From positions 1 through 8,870 of the forward strand of contig JAQWIO010000110.1 of the NCBI GenBank assembly GCA_029248845.1: a stretch of 8,870 nt of DNA. The letters run 5' to 3'. Each line of letters begins with the position of its first letter. Position 1 is the stretch's first letter. A program made the translations under genes and the position numbers. Origin of the DNA: Polaribacter sp. (GTDB lineage: Bacteria > Bacteroidota > Bacteroidia > Flavobacteriales > Flavobacteriaceae). The notes under the pieces are model-generated. The model was given only the letters and a program-made list of their open reading frames with translations, was not told the origin of the DNA and ran no database searches. This document shows positions 1 through 7,294 of the stretch, piece by piece.

Positions 1-1212
1 ATGCTTTTTTCTAATTTGTTTGTTGTATGTAAACTGACCGAATCCTATCAGTTGTTCTGCATCATAAGCGTCTGTTCCGTAGAAAGAATCTTGAGAATGT
101 CCATTTGCACTAAATTGAAAATTGATGTTTTCTGATGTTGGCAACTCATAGGTTCCAAAAGTTTCCCATCTATTTGTATAAATACTTTCACCATATTTTA
201 TGTTACTTCCTCTGTAATTTTTTTCCCAATCTAATTCTCCTCCCCAACGGTCTTCATATACGTATCGACCGGCAATGGTAAAAACTTTATTACTTTTTCT
301 TTCAATAGTTATTTTATTGAAAATAGAAATTCTATTTTGTAGTGTTAAATCTGTAAAATTATCATCATTATTATCAATTCTATTTTGATAGTTGAAATAA
401 TTAATCCCTAATAAACCTTGTATTTTATCAGAAGCACCATACTGCATCCCAATATCAGTATTTACTTCTCCCCAAGAACTTGTCAAAACATCAGTAGCGA
501 TCGCAGGTGCATTTGAAGTTTTTTTAGTGATGATATTTATAATCCCCCCAACCGCTTCAGAACCATATAGAGTAGATGCAGGACCTTTTACAACCTCAAC
601 TCTTTCGATCAAAGATTGTGGAATCCCTGTCAATCCATAAACCGTAGATAAACCACTTACAATTGGCATTCCGTCAATCAAAACAAAAGTATAAGGGCCT
701 TCTAAACCATTAATATGAATGTCACCTGTATTACAAACATTGCAATTTAATTGAGGTCTCACCCCATTTACGTTTTGTAAGGATTCAAAAATAGAAGGGG
801 TTGGGTTTTTCTTGAAAAAAGTAGTGCTATATACCTCTACAGAAACGGGGCTATTTGATTTTGAAATGGGTCTTAAAGTTCCAGAAATGACAATTTCTTC
901 TAAAGAATTGTTTTCATTTAAGTTAAAGTTTTTGACTATTTTTTGATCTCCGGTTAGTATGATTTTTATAGATTTCAAGTCAAAACCAACGCTACTTGAA
1001 ATAAGTGTGTAGTTTCCGTTTGGAATATTTTTCAGTTCAAAAAATCCCTTTTCGTTCGAAGCGGATCCTAGTTTTGTGTTGGCAAGATATATGTTTGCAA
1101 ATGGTAAAGCTTCCCCATTAGATGTAATTTTTCCCGAAATACTGTTTGTTTGAGCATGAATTGATAGTATTCCTACAAAAAGGAAATAGACAATTTTTAA
1201 GAGCGCTTTCAT
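1..1212 (-). CDS. TonB-dependent outer-membrane receptor, N-terminal part (C-terminus outside window)
   Basis: Outer-membrane receptor of the TonB-dependent family, which imports scarce ligands such as metal chelates using energy from TonB-ExbB-ExbD. The frame starts at ATG (complement of 1210-1212) and stays open for 404 codons to the window edge, so it is partial at its C-terminus, not broken. Residues 1-20 form a signal peptide (MKALLK, hydrophobic core, HAQ at the cleavage site). Residues ~23-100 are a CarboxypepD_reg-like domain (SGKIT, LPFANIYL, SNEKGFF). Residues ~105-230 are the plug, with EEIVISGT, VLIDGMPI, IERVEVVKGPASTLYGSEAVGG and INIITKK. The barrel begins near residue 235. The plug contains Cys157 and Cys160 as CNVC, next to GDIHINGLEGP. 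The family is usually 650-800 residues, so about half is visible. It is divergent from a DtxR-family regulator and a ZIP permease, which suggests metal-linked uptake. The substrate is inferred, not shown; other chelates or cofactors are possible. Confidence 0.93.
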   Translation of the reverse strand, partial: MKALLKIVYFLFVGILSIHAQTNSISGKITSNGEALPFANIYLANTKLGSASNEKGFFELKNIPNGNYTLISSSVGFDLKSIKIILTGDQKIVKNFNLNENNSLEEIVISGTLRPISKSNSPVSVEVYSTTFFKKNPTPSIFESLQNVNGVRPQLNCNVCNTGDIHINGLEGPYTFVLIDGMPIVSGLSTVYGLTGIPQSLIERVEVVKGPASTLYGSEAVGGIINIITKKTSNAPAIATDVLTSSWGEVNTDIGMQYGASDKIQGLLGINYFNYQNRIDNNDDNFTDLTLQNRISIFNKITIERKSNKVFTIAGRYVYEDRWGGELDWEKNYRGSNIKYGESIYTNRWETFGTYELPTSENINFQFSANGHSQDSFYGTDAYDAEQLIGFGQFTYNKQIRKKH

Positions 1213-1233
1213 AAACTTTAATTTATTTTTATG

Positions 1234-1241
1234 CAAATGTA
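1234..1241 (-). promoter_or_regulatory. -7 promoter box of the TonB-dependent receptor
   Basis: On the minus strand this reads TACATTTG, an exact match to the Bacteroidota -7 consensus TAnnTTTG. It lies 21 bases before the receptor start codon, giving a predicted leader of roughly 15 bases. No clean -33 TTTG is present; the nearest sequence at the right distance is TTTTAG, which is part of the inverted repeat at 1245-1270. That repeat therefore fills the spacer and the -33 region of this promoter. Confidence 0.6.
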
Positions 1242-1244
1242 AAC

Positions 1245-1270
1245 ATTATTTTAGTCTTGTCTAAAATAAT
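1245..1270. promoter_or_regulatory. Inverted repeat, candidate operator for the DtxR-family regulator
   Basis: A perfect 10-bp inverted repeat, ATTATTTTAG and CTAAAATAAT, is separated by six bases (TCTTGT). The central 18 bases read TTTTAGTCTTGTCTAAAA, with outward symmetry resembling the TTAG...CTAA arms of known DtxR/IdeR boxes. It sits in the divergent region between the receptor and the regulator-ZIP operon. It begins 3 bp from the receptor -7 box (1234-1241) and ends 22 bp before the regulator -7 box (1293-1300), so it covers the likely -33 region of both. A dimeric metal-bound repressor here could shut off both transcription units. It is not followed by a T tract and lies outside the coding regions, so a terminator role is unlikely. 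Binding by the neighbouring protein is inferred. Confidence 0.65.
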
Positions 1271-1292
1271 ATTTATATAAAATAAAAAAGTA

Positions 1293-1300
1293 TATATTTG
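1293..1300 (+). promoter_or_regulatory. -7 promoter box of the regulator-ZIP operon
   Basis: TATATTTG matches the Bacteroidota -7 consensus TAnnTTTG exactly. It ends 12 bases before the first ATG of the DtxR-family gene, so the predicted leader is very short: about 6 bases to the ATG at 1313, or 12 to the ATG at 1319. No TTTG is seen at the -33 distance, where the sequence is the right-hand end of the inverted repeat. Confidence 0.55.
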
Positions 1301-1312
1301 TCATCTAAATAA

Positions 1313-1975
1313 ATGCTAATGTTTACATCTTCAGAAGAGAATTATTTAAAAGCTATTTATCATCTAGAAATTGGTGTTGATAAAGGAGTCAGTACAAACG
1401 CCATTGCAGAAAAATTAGTAACAAAAGCTTCTTCCGTAACAGATATGGTTAAGAAATTATCTGAAAAAGAGTTAATTATTTACAAAAAATATCAAGGAGT
1501 ATCGTTAACTAATTTTGGAAAAAAAATAGCTTCAAATATTGTTAGAAAACATCGATTATGGGAAGTTTTTTTAGTAGAGAAATTAAATTTTTCTTGGGAT
1601 GAAGTTCATGACGTAGCAGAGCAACTAGAACATATAAAATCACCAAAATTAATTCAACAATTAGATCTTTTTTTAGGTTTTCCAACTCATGACCCCCACG
1701 GAGATCCAATACCCGATAAAGATGGTAATCTAAAGGCTATAGAAAAAAGCTTATTATCTAGTTTGATAAAAAATGAAAGTGGAATTTGTGTAGGTGTAAA
1801 TGATTCCTCTAAAGATTTTTTACAATTTTTAGATAAAAAAGGAATCACCTTAGGCAAGCTAATTACGGTTTTAGAAAAGGAGGATTTTGACGGTTCTTTA
1901 TTTATTCAAATTGATCGAAAGAAGCTTTCTATTTCAAATAAAATTTCAAATAATTTATATATAAAAAAACAATGA
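1313..1975 (+). CDS. DtxR/MntR-family metal-dependent transcriptional repressor with C-terminal FeoA/SH3-like domain
   Basis: Cytoplasmic DNA-binding repressor that is active when loaded with Fe(II) or Mn(II). Three parts are visible: an N-terminal winged helix-turn-helix (residues ~5-65; recognition helix around ASSVTDMVKKL at 39-49, wing at KKYQGVSLT), a dimerization/metal-binding domain (~70-140), and an SH3-like FeoA-type domain (~150-215). Aligned by eye to DtxR, His80, Glu84, His99, Glu106 and His107 match DtxR His79, Glu83, His98, Glu105 and His106. Glu103 takes the place of DtxR Cys102, as in MntR, and Asn10 takes the place of DtxR Met10/MntR Asp8. The 220-residue length is right for a DtxR type with the third domain; MntR itself lacks it. 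Met3 (1319) is an equally plausible start, since SEENYLKAIY follows closely. The gene overlaps the ZIP transporter by ATGA and faces the receptor. Self-regulation through the inverted repeat upstream is likely. The true metal is undetermined. Confidence 0.93.
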   Translation: MLMFTSSEENYLKAIYHLEIGVDKGVSTNAIAEKLVTKASSVTDMVKKLSEKELIIYKKYQGVSLTNFGKKIASNIVRKHRLWEVFLVEKLNFSWDEVHDVAEQLEHIKSPKLIQQLDLFLGFPTHDPHGDPIPDKDGNLKAIEKSLLSSLIKNESGICVGVNDSSKDFLQFLDKKGITLGKLITVLEKEDFDGSLFIQIDRKKLSISNKISNNLYIKKQ

Positions 1976-2808
1976 GTACATTCGAACAATTAGTTGCATT
2001 TGGAAAAGAACATCCAATACTAGCAGCATTATATGCTTCCCTTTTTACATGGGGTTTAACCGCTTTAGGAGCTTCTTTGGTTTTCTTTTTTAAGAGGTTG
2101 AATAGAGCAGTCTTAGATGGAATGTTAGGTTTTACGGGAGGTGTTATGGTTGCTGCTAGTTTTTGGAGTTTGCTAGCACCTGCAATAGACAATAGCCCAG
2201 GAGAAGGCTTTGTAAAGGTTTTACCCGCTGCAATTGGTTTTGCATTAGGAGCTTTTTCTCTTTTTGGGATGGATAAAGTCTTACCACATTTACATATTAA
2301 TTTTAAAGAAAATGAAGCTGAAGGAGTAAAGACAGAATGGCATAAAACAACACTCTTGGTTTTGGCAATCACCTTACATAATATTCCGGAAGGTCTCGCT
2401 GTAGGGGTATTATTTGGAGCTGCATCTACTTTGGTGGGCGTAGAACAAACAGAAATGATCATTGCTGCAATTTCATTAGCAATCGGAATTGGAATTCAGA
2501 ATTTCCCAGAAGGTTTTGCTGTTGCAATGCCCCTAAGAAGACAAGGTGTTAGCCGATTAAAAAGTTTTTGGTATGGACAATTATCTGCAGTTGTAGAACC
2601 AGTTTCAGCAGTTTTAGGAGCACTTGCTGTTTCCTTTTTCACTCCAATTTTGCCATATGCTTTGGCATTTGCAGCCGGAGCAATGATTTTTGTAGTGGTA
2701 GAAGAAGTCGTTCCAGAAACACAAAGAGATGAATATACAGATATTGCAACTCTTGGTTTTATTGGCGGATTTATAGTAATGATGTCTTTAGATGTAGGTT
2801 TAGGATAG
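1972..2808 (+). CDS. ZIP-family divalent metal transporter (GufA-like)
   Basis: Inner-membrane permease of the ZIP family, which moves Zn(II), Fe(II), Mn(II) or related ions into the cytoplasm. The 278-residue protein is mostly hydrophobic, with about eight predicted membrane segments. The transport site is clear: HNIPEG at residues 136-141 and QNFPEG at 176-181, with a further acidic residue Glu209 (VVEPVSA) and Glu244-Glu245 in a later helix. The His/Glu and Gln/Glu pairs agree with the binuclear metal centre described for the bacterial GufA-type BbZIP. His106, His108 and His124 lie in the short loop between helices 3 and 4, the usual variable His-bearing loop. The start codon overlaps the regulator stop codon (ATGA), so the pair is probably translationally coupled and co-transcribed. 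A hairpin terminator follows. The substrate cannot be read from the sequence; metal import under control of the adjacent repressor is the simplest reading. Confidence 0.93.
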   Translation: MSTFEQLVAFGKEHPILAALYASLFTWGLTALGASLVFFFKRLNRAVLDGMLGFTGGVMVAASFWSLLAPAIDNSPGEGFVKVLPAAIGFALGAFSLFGMDKVLPHLHINFKENEAEGVKTEWHKTTLLVLAITLHNIPEGLAVGVLFGAASTLVGVEQTEMIIAAISLAIGIGIQNFPEGFAVAMPLRRQGVSRLKSFWYGQLSAVVEPVSAVLGALAVSFFTPILPYALAFAAGAMIFVVVEEVVPETQRDEYTDIATLGFIGGFIVMMSLDVGLG

Positions 2809-2828
2809 CGTTGTGCATAAATAATTAG

Positions 2829-2857
2829 AAAGCCAAACAAAAACTGTTTGGCTTTTT
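2829..2857 (+). terminator. Rho-independent terminator after the ZIP gene
   Basis: The arms AAAGCCAAACA (2829-2839) and TGTTTGGCTTT (2845-2855) pair perfectly over 11 bp with a 5-base loop, followed by a short T run (2853-2857) and then GTATTTT. It begins 20 bases after the ZIP stop codon. The minus-strand reading lacks a T tract, so it acts on the plus strand only. It separates the metal operon from the helicase gene. Confidence 0.82.
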
Positions 2858-2881
2858 GTATTTTGCAAAAAAAATGATTTA

Positions 2882-5800
2882 GTGCAACAACCATCAGCCT
2901 TTCAAGTTTACAATGCTTCTGCTGGAAGTGGAAAAACTTTTACACTTGTAAAAGAATACTTAAAAGTTTTATTAACTTCTGATAATATTTTTTTGTTTCA
3001 GAAAATATTGGCAGTTACATTTACCAATAAAGCAGCTGGTGAAATGAAAGAGCGGGTGTTGTCTAGTTTAGAAGATTTTGCTACCGGGAAAGAAAACCAT
3101 TTATTCAATATTATTGTAGCTGAAATTGAAGCTGATACACCCATAATTCAGCAGAGAAGTAAGAATATATTAGATGCAATTTTGCAAAATTATGCTGCTT
3201 TTTCTATAACTACTATTGATAGTTTTACGCATAAAATCATTAAAAATTTTGCCTATGATTTAGGGTTGCCTTTAAACTTTGAAGTTGAAATGGATGCAGT
3301 TTCTCTACTTAATCAAGCGGTAGATGTGTTAATTTCTAAAATAGGAACAGATAAAAAACTGACAAACCTCTTGATTGATTACTCTATAGATAAAACAGAT
3401 GATGATAAATCGTGGGATATTTCTAAAGATTTAAATGAGTTTGCAAGAATTTTATTGAATGAAGATGATGTTCAGCATTTTAGAGGTCTTTATAACAAGA
3501 AGTTGGAGGATTTTACAAATTTAAAGACGAAGCTATACAAGCGACAAAAAGAAATTGATCAACTTCAAAGAGAAATGGGTAAATTAGGTCTCAAAATTAT
3601 TGATGAAGCAACTTTAGATCACAAAGACTTCTATTATTCATTGCTTCCAAAGCATTTTTTATCACTTTCAAAAAACCCAAAAAAAACAAAATTCTTTGAA
3701 GAGAATAAACTTAAAGAGAGAATTAAAGAAAATGTCTTTTATTCTAAAAATAAATCAGAGGAAATTAAAAGTACTATTGAAAGGATCTTACCGAAACTGT
3801 TAGATTTATATTCAAAGTCTGAACTTTTTTTTCAACAATATACACTTCATAAATTGACCTTAAAAGGGATATTACCTTTAGCTGTTTTAAATCATATTAA
3901 CTCTGAATTAGAAACGATAAAAGAGGAAAATAATATTAGATTAAATGCTGAATTTAATCAACTAATTTCTGATAATATCAAAGACCAACCGGCACCTTTT
4001 ATTTATGAAAGAATTGGCCAACGTTTTCAGTACTATTTTATTGATGAAATGCAGGATACTTCTGAATTACAATGGAAAAACTTAATTCCTTTAATAGACA
4101 ATGCACTCGCGCAAGAAAATAGTAATTTATTATTAGTCGGAGATGGTAAACAAGCCATTTATAGGTGGAGAGGTGGAAAAGCCGAACAGTTTATTGAGTT
4201 AGGTTCTCCAGTAAAAAATCCTTTTCATGTCAAGAAAGAAATTAAGAATTTAGAAACCAATTATAGGAGTTATTCAGAAATTATAAAGTTTAATAATTCA
4301 TTTTTTCAGCATACGGCTAATTTTCTTCAAAATGAATCCTATAAAAAAATTTTTATAGAAGGGAATAAACAATTTCAAAATAATAAAAAAGGCGGTTTTG
4401 TTTCGTTGACTTTTTTGGAGAAAGAAGAAGGAAAAGAAGAAAAACTAAAGTATCCAAAGAAAGTTTTAGAGAAAATACAGCATTTAAAAAATAGTTTTTC
4501 TTTGCATGAAATTTGTGTTTTAACGAGAACAAGAAATGAGGGTGTAGCAGTTGCAAGTTATTTGTCAGAAAACGGAATAGACATTATATCCTCAGAAACA
4601 CTATTGTTACAAAACTATGCAAAAGTTCTTTTTATTATCAGTACTCTAAAGGCTTTTAAAAGTCCTAATGATGAAGAAATCCGTTTTGAAATACTCTATT
4701 TTCTATACCACCATTTAGAAGTTAAAGAATCAAAAATATCTTTTTTTAAAGAACTTTCAAAAGCGGATTACAAGACAGTTATAAATTATTTAAAAGATTA
4801 CGGGGTATCATTTGAGTTTTCATCATTTCATCAATTACCATTTTATGAAAAAATTGAAGAAATTATTAGAGGCTTTAATTTGGTGAAATCTTCTGATGCC
4901 TATATTCAATTTTTTCTTGATATAGTCTTAGAAGAACAAAGAAAAGGGACTGATATTAATGAGTTCTTAGAGTTTTGGGAACAAAAAAAAGAGCGGTTGA
5001 GTATTGTGGCTCCAGAAAGTACATCAGCTGTTCAGATTATGACCATACATAAATCTAAAGGACTTGAGTTTCCAGTGGTTATTTTCCCCTCTGATGTTGA
5101 TATTTACCGACAAGTAAAACCAAAATCATGGTTGGATGAATTGCCAGAAATGTATGACGGTTTCAAAGAATTGTTAGTTGATTATAGTAAAAATTTAAGC
5201 ATTGTAAGCGAAAGAGGTTTGGCTATTTATAATCAACAAAGAGAAGCGTTAGAATTAGATAATTTTAATTTATTATATGTGACTTTAACGAGAGCTGTAG
5301 AGCAGTTGCATATAATTACTGAAAGGAAAATATCCGCAAAAGGAGATGAGAATACAAATTTTTATTCCGGTGTTTTTATCAATTATTTAAAGCAAAATAA
5401 TTTATGGGAAGAAGCTATTTTAGAGTATTCTTTTGGATCAGAAAACAGAGTTAGTGAAAAAAACAATGAAGGTTCAGTTGCTCAAATTCATGATAAATTT
5501 ATTTCAACTCCTTGGCAAGAACACAATATTATCTTATTACCAGGTGCTTCTAAATTATGGAATACAGAACAAGGAGAAGCTGTTAATTTTGGAAACTTAT
5601 TTCATGAAATTTTTTCAAAAATTATTACCAAAAACGACGTTGATAATATTGTTTCTCAGTATTACAAACAAGGGGTTATAGATGTCAAACAATCAGAGTT
5701 TATTCTTCAAAGTATTTATAATGTTGTAAACCATCCAGAACTAGCAGCTTATTTTACTGATGGGAACACTGTTTTTAATGAAAGAGAAATTGTAGCGCTA

Positions 5801-6004
5801 GATAATCAAGTAATTATTCCTGATAGATTGGTTTTTACGAAAGAAAATGAGATTGTAATTATTGATTATAAGACCGGAGTGGCCTCAACAAAGCACCATC
5901 AACAATTATTAAAATATGAAAGAGTTTTAAAAACGATGGATGTTAAAGTTGATAAAAAATTGTTGATTTATATAAATAAAAAAATAGATATTATTAGTGT
6001 ATAG
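2882..6004 (+). CDS. RecB/AddA-like UvrD-family helicase-nuclease
   Basis: ATP-dependent DNA helicase with a fused C-terminal nuclease, of the type that processes double-strand breaks for RecA-dependent recombination. All superfamily-1 helicase motifs are visible: Walker A ASAGSGKT (12-19), motif Ia AVTFTNKAA (from 44), TTIDSF (110-115), motif II DEMQDTS (from 388), motif III VGDGKQAIYRWRGG (from 419), motif IV NYRS (from 460), motif V TIHKSKGLEFP (from 721) and motif VI VTLTRA (800-805). The C-terminus carries a PD-(D/E)XK nuclease with His908 (NLFHEIF), Asp981 (IPDRLV) and Asp995-Tyr-Lys997, so it looks catalytically complete. The length, 1040 residues, fits bacteroidotal AddA/RecB-like proteins. 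The GTG start is chosen because Walker A begins only 11 residues later and no ATG is in frame just upstream. No AddB/RecC-like partner is in the window. Only a weak promoter-like TATTTTG (2859-2865) is seen before it. Whether it works as AddA or as another UvrD-like nuclease is inferred. Confidence 0.92.
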   Translation: MQQPSAFQVYNASAGSGKTFTLVKEYLKVLLTSDNIFLFQKILAVTFTNKAAGEMKERVLSSLEDFATGKENHLFNIIVAEIEADTPIIQQRSKNILDAILQNYAAFSITTIDSFTHKIIKNFAYDLGLPLNFEVEMDAVSLLNQAVDVLISKIGTDKKLTNLLIDYSIDKTDDDKSWDISKDLNEFARILLNEDDVQHFRGLYNKKLEDFTNLKTKLYKRQKEIDQLQREMGKLGLKIIDEATLDHKDFYYSLLPKHFLSLSKNPKKTKFFEENKLKERIKENVFYSKNKSEEIKSTIERILPKLLDLYSKSELFFQQYTLHKLTLKGILPLAVLNHINSELETIKEENNIRLNAEFNQLISDNIKDQPAPFIYERIGQRFQYYFIDEMQDTSELQWKNLIPLIDNALAQENSNLLLVGDGKQAIYRWRGGKAEQFIELGSPVKNPFHVKKEIKNLETNYRSYSEIIKFNNSFFQHTANFLQNESYKKIFIEGNKQFQNNKKGGFVSLTFLEKEEGKEEKLKYPKKVLEKIQHLKNSFSLHEICVLTRTRNEGVAVASYLSENGIDIISSETLLLQNYAKVLFIISTLKAFKSPNDEEIRFEILYFLYHHLEVKESKISFFKELSKADYKTVINYLKDYGVSFEFSSFHQLPFYEKIEEIIRGFNLVKSSDAYIQFFLDIVLEEQRKGTDINEFLEFWEQKKERLSIVAPESTSAVQIMTIHKSKGLEFPVVIFPSDVDIYRQVKPKSWLDELPEMYDGFKELLVDYSKNLSIVSERGLAIYNQQREALELDNFNLLYVTLTRAVEQLHIITERKISAKGDENTNFYSGVFINYLKQNNLWEEAILEYSFGSENRVSEKNNEGSVAQIHDKFISTPWQEHNIILLPGASKLWNTEQGEAVNFGNLFHEIFSKIITKNDVDNIVSQYYKQGVIDVKQSEFILQSIYNVVNHPELAAYFTDGNTVFNEREIVALDNQVIIPDRLVFTKENEIVIIDYKTGVASTKHHQQLLKYERVLKTMDVKVDKKLLIYINKKIDIISV

Positions 6005-6023
6005 TCAAAAAAAATAAACTTTG

Positions 6024-6031
6024 TAACTTTG
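6024..6031 (+). promoter_or_regulatory. -7 promoter box before kbl
   Basis: TAACTTTG matches TAnnTTTG exactly and ends 21 bases before the kbl start codon, a normal distance for a short leader. No TTTG appears 19-21 bases upstream, where the end of the helicase gene lies, so the promoter is supported by one element only. It suggests that kbl can be transcribed apart from the helicase gene. Confidence 0.5.
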
Positions 6032-6052
6032 TATTTATAAAATTTACAAAAA

Positions 6053-7246
6053 ATGTACTCAAAAATTAAAGATACTCTAAAGAAAAATCTTCAAGAAATA
6101 AAAGATGCTGGTTTGTACAAAACTGAAAGGATTATAACAACTTCTCAAGATACAGTAATCCGAGTGTCTACGGGTGAAGAGGTTTTGAATTTTTGTGCTA
6201 ATAATTATTTAGGATTGTCAAATCATCCAGCGGTAATTCAGGCTGCAAAAGACACGATGGATTCTCATGGTTTTGGAATGTCTTCCGTACGTTTTATATG
6301 TGGAACTCAAGACATACACAAAAAATTAGAGAAAAAAATTGCAGATTTTTATACAACAGAAGATACCATTCTATATGCAGCAGCTTTTGATGCAAATGGG
6401 GGTGTTTTTGAACCTTTGTTATCTAAAGAAGACGCTATTATTTCTGATAGCTTAAATCATGCTTCTATTATTGATGGAGTTCGTTTGTGTAAGGCTGCAC
6501 GATACAGATACAACAATAATGACATGTTTTCATTAGAAGAGAAGTTAATTGAAGCAAATAATAAAAAGCACCGTTTTAAAGTTATTGTTACTGATGGTGT
6601 TTTTTCAATGGACGGTATTGTTGCTAAGTTAGATGAAATTTGTGATTTAGCAGATAAGTATGATGCCTTGGTTATGGTTGATGAATGTCATGCAACTGGA
6701 TTTTTAGGCAAGACGGGAAGAGGTGCTGTTGAGCTTAAAAATGTAATGGACAGAGTTGATATTATCACAGGGACCTTAGGCAAAGCTCTTGGGGGGGCCA
6801 TGGGAGGTTACACAACGGGTAAGAAAGAGATTATTGAAATTTTACGTCAACGTTCAAGGCCCTATTTATTTTCGAATTCTCTAGCTCCAGCAATTGTGGG
6901 TGCCTCTATAAAAGTGTTTGATTTAATTTCTGATGACACTTCTCTAAGAGATAAATTAGAGTGGAATACTAACTATTTTAGAACAGAAATGGAAAAATCT
7001 GGATTTGACTTAGTTGGTGCAAATTCGGCAATTGTTCCTGTTATGGTATACGATGCTAAGCTATCGCAGACAATGGCTCAAAAGTTGCTAGAAAAAGGAA
7101 TCTATGTTGTAGGTTTCTTTTTCCCAGTGGTTCCAAAAGAAAAAGCAAGGATAAGAGTGCAGTTATCAGCCGCGCACACTAAAGAGCAATTAGACAAAGC
7201 TATATCTTCATTCATAGAAGTTGGGCATGCCCTAAAAATTCTATAA
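6053..7246 (+). CDS. kbl: Glycine C-acetyltransferase (2-amino-3-ketobutyrate CoA ligase)
   Basis: PLP-dependent cytoplasmic enzyme of the alpha-oxoamine synthase family. It cleaves 2-amino-3-ketobutyrate with CoA to glycine and acetyl-CoA, the second step of threonine breakdown after threonine dehydrogenase. The 397-residue length is close to that of E. coli Kbl (398). The Kbl-typical stretches FCANNYLGLSNHP and RFICGTQDIHKKLE are present near the N-terminus. PLP contacts are visible as Asp210 and His213 in VDECHATGFLG, and the Schiff-base lysine is Lys244 in GTLGKALGGAMGG, the same number as in E. coli. A C-terminal segment with FPVVPKEKARIRVQLSAAHT completes the fold. The relatives BioF, HemA and serine palmitoyltransferase share the fold, but the RFICGTQ signature favours Kbl. 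No threonine dehydrogenase gene is in the window, so its partner must be elsewhere. ATG at 6053 follows an A-rich leader and has its own promoter-like box. No clear terminator follows. Confidence 0.95.
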   Translation: MYSKIKDTLKKNLQEIKDAGLYKTERIITTSQDTVIRVSTGEEVLNFCANNYLGLSNHPAVIQAAKDTMDSHGFGMSSVRFICGTQDIHKKLEKKIADFYTTEDTILYAAAFDANGGVFEPLLSKEDAIISDSLNHASIIDGVRLCKAARYRYNNNDMFSLEEKLIEANNKKHRFKVIVTDGVFSMDGIVAKLDEICDLADKYDALVMVDECHATGFLGKTGRGAVELKNVMDRVDIITGTLGKALGGAMGGYTTGKKEIIEILRQRSRPYLFSNSLAPAIVGASIKVFDLISDDTSLRDKLEWNTNYFRTEMEKSGFDLVGANSAIVPVMVYDAKLSQTMAQKLLEKGIYVVGFFFPVVPKEKARIRVQLSAAHTKEQLDKAISSFIEVGHALKIL

Positions 7247-7294
7247 AGTTGAGTGCTGAATTTGTATTTAGTTTGAATGTTTTGTTAATTTTCC

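Noticed and set aside
1..1212. Receptor as a truncated pseudogene
   Set aside because: All 404 codons are open right up to base 1, so the missing C-terminus is due to the window edge, not to a stop or frameshift.
1245..1270. Inverted repeat as a transcription terminator
   Set aside because: It lies between divergent start sites, has an AT-rich stem with no T tract after it on either strand, and overlaps promoter elements.
1929..2462. Minus-strand open frame of 177 codons across the regulator-ZIP junction
   Set aside because: The product is Lys/Pro/Ala-rich with no recognisable domain and lies opposite the well-supported ZIP gene; it arises from the codon bias of that gene.
2496..2894. Minus-strand open frame of 132 codons opposite the ZIP gene and terminator
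   Set aside because: It is antisense to the ZIP membrane segments, reads through the terminator hairpin, and has no recognisable domain or promoter.
5433..5681. Plus-strand 82-codon frame inside the helicase-nuclease gene
   Set aside because: It is an out-of-frame shadow of the nuclease domain coding sequence, with no family resemblance.
7247..7294. Possible terminator after kbl
   Set aside because: The sequence is AT-rich, but I could find no inverted repeat followed by a T run.
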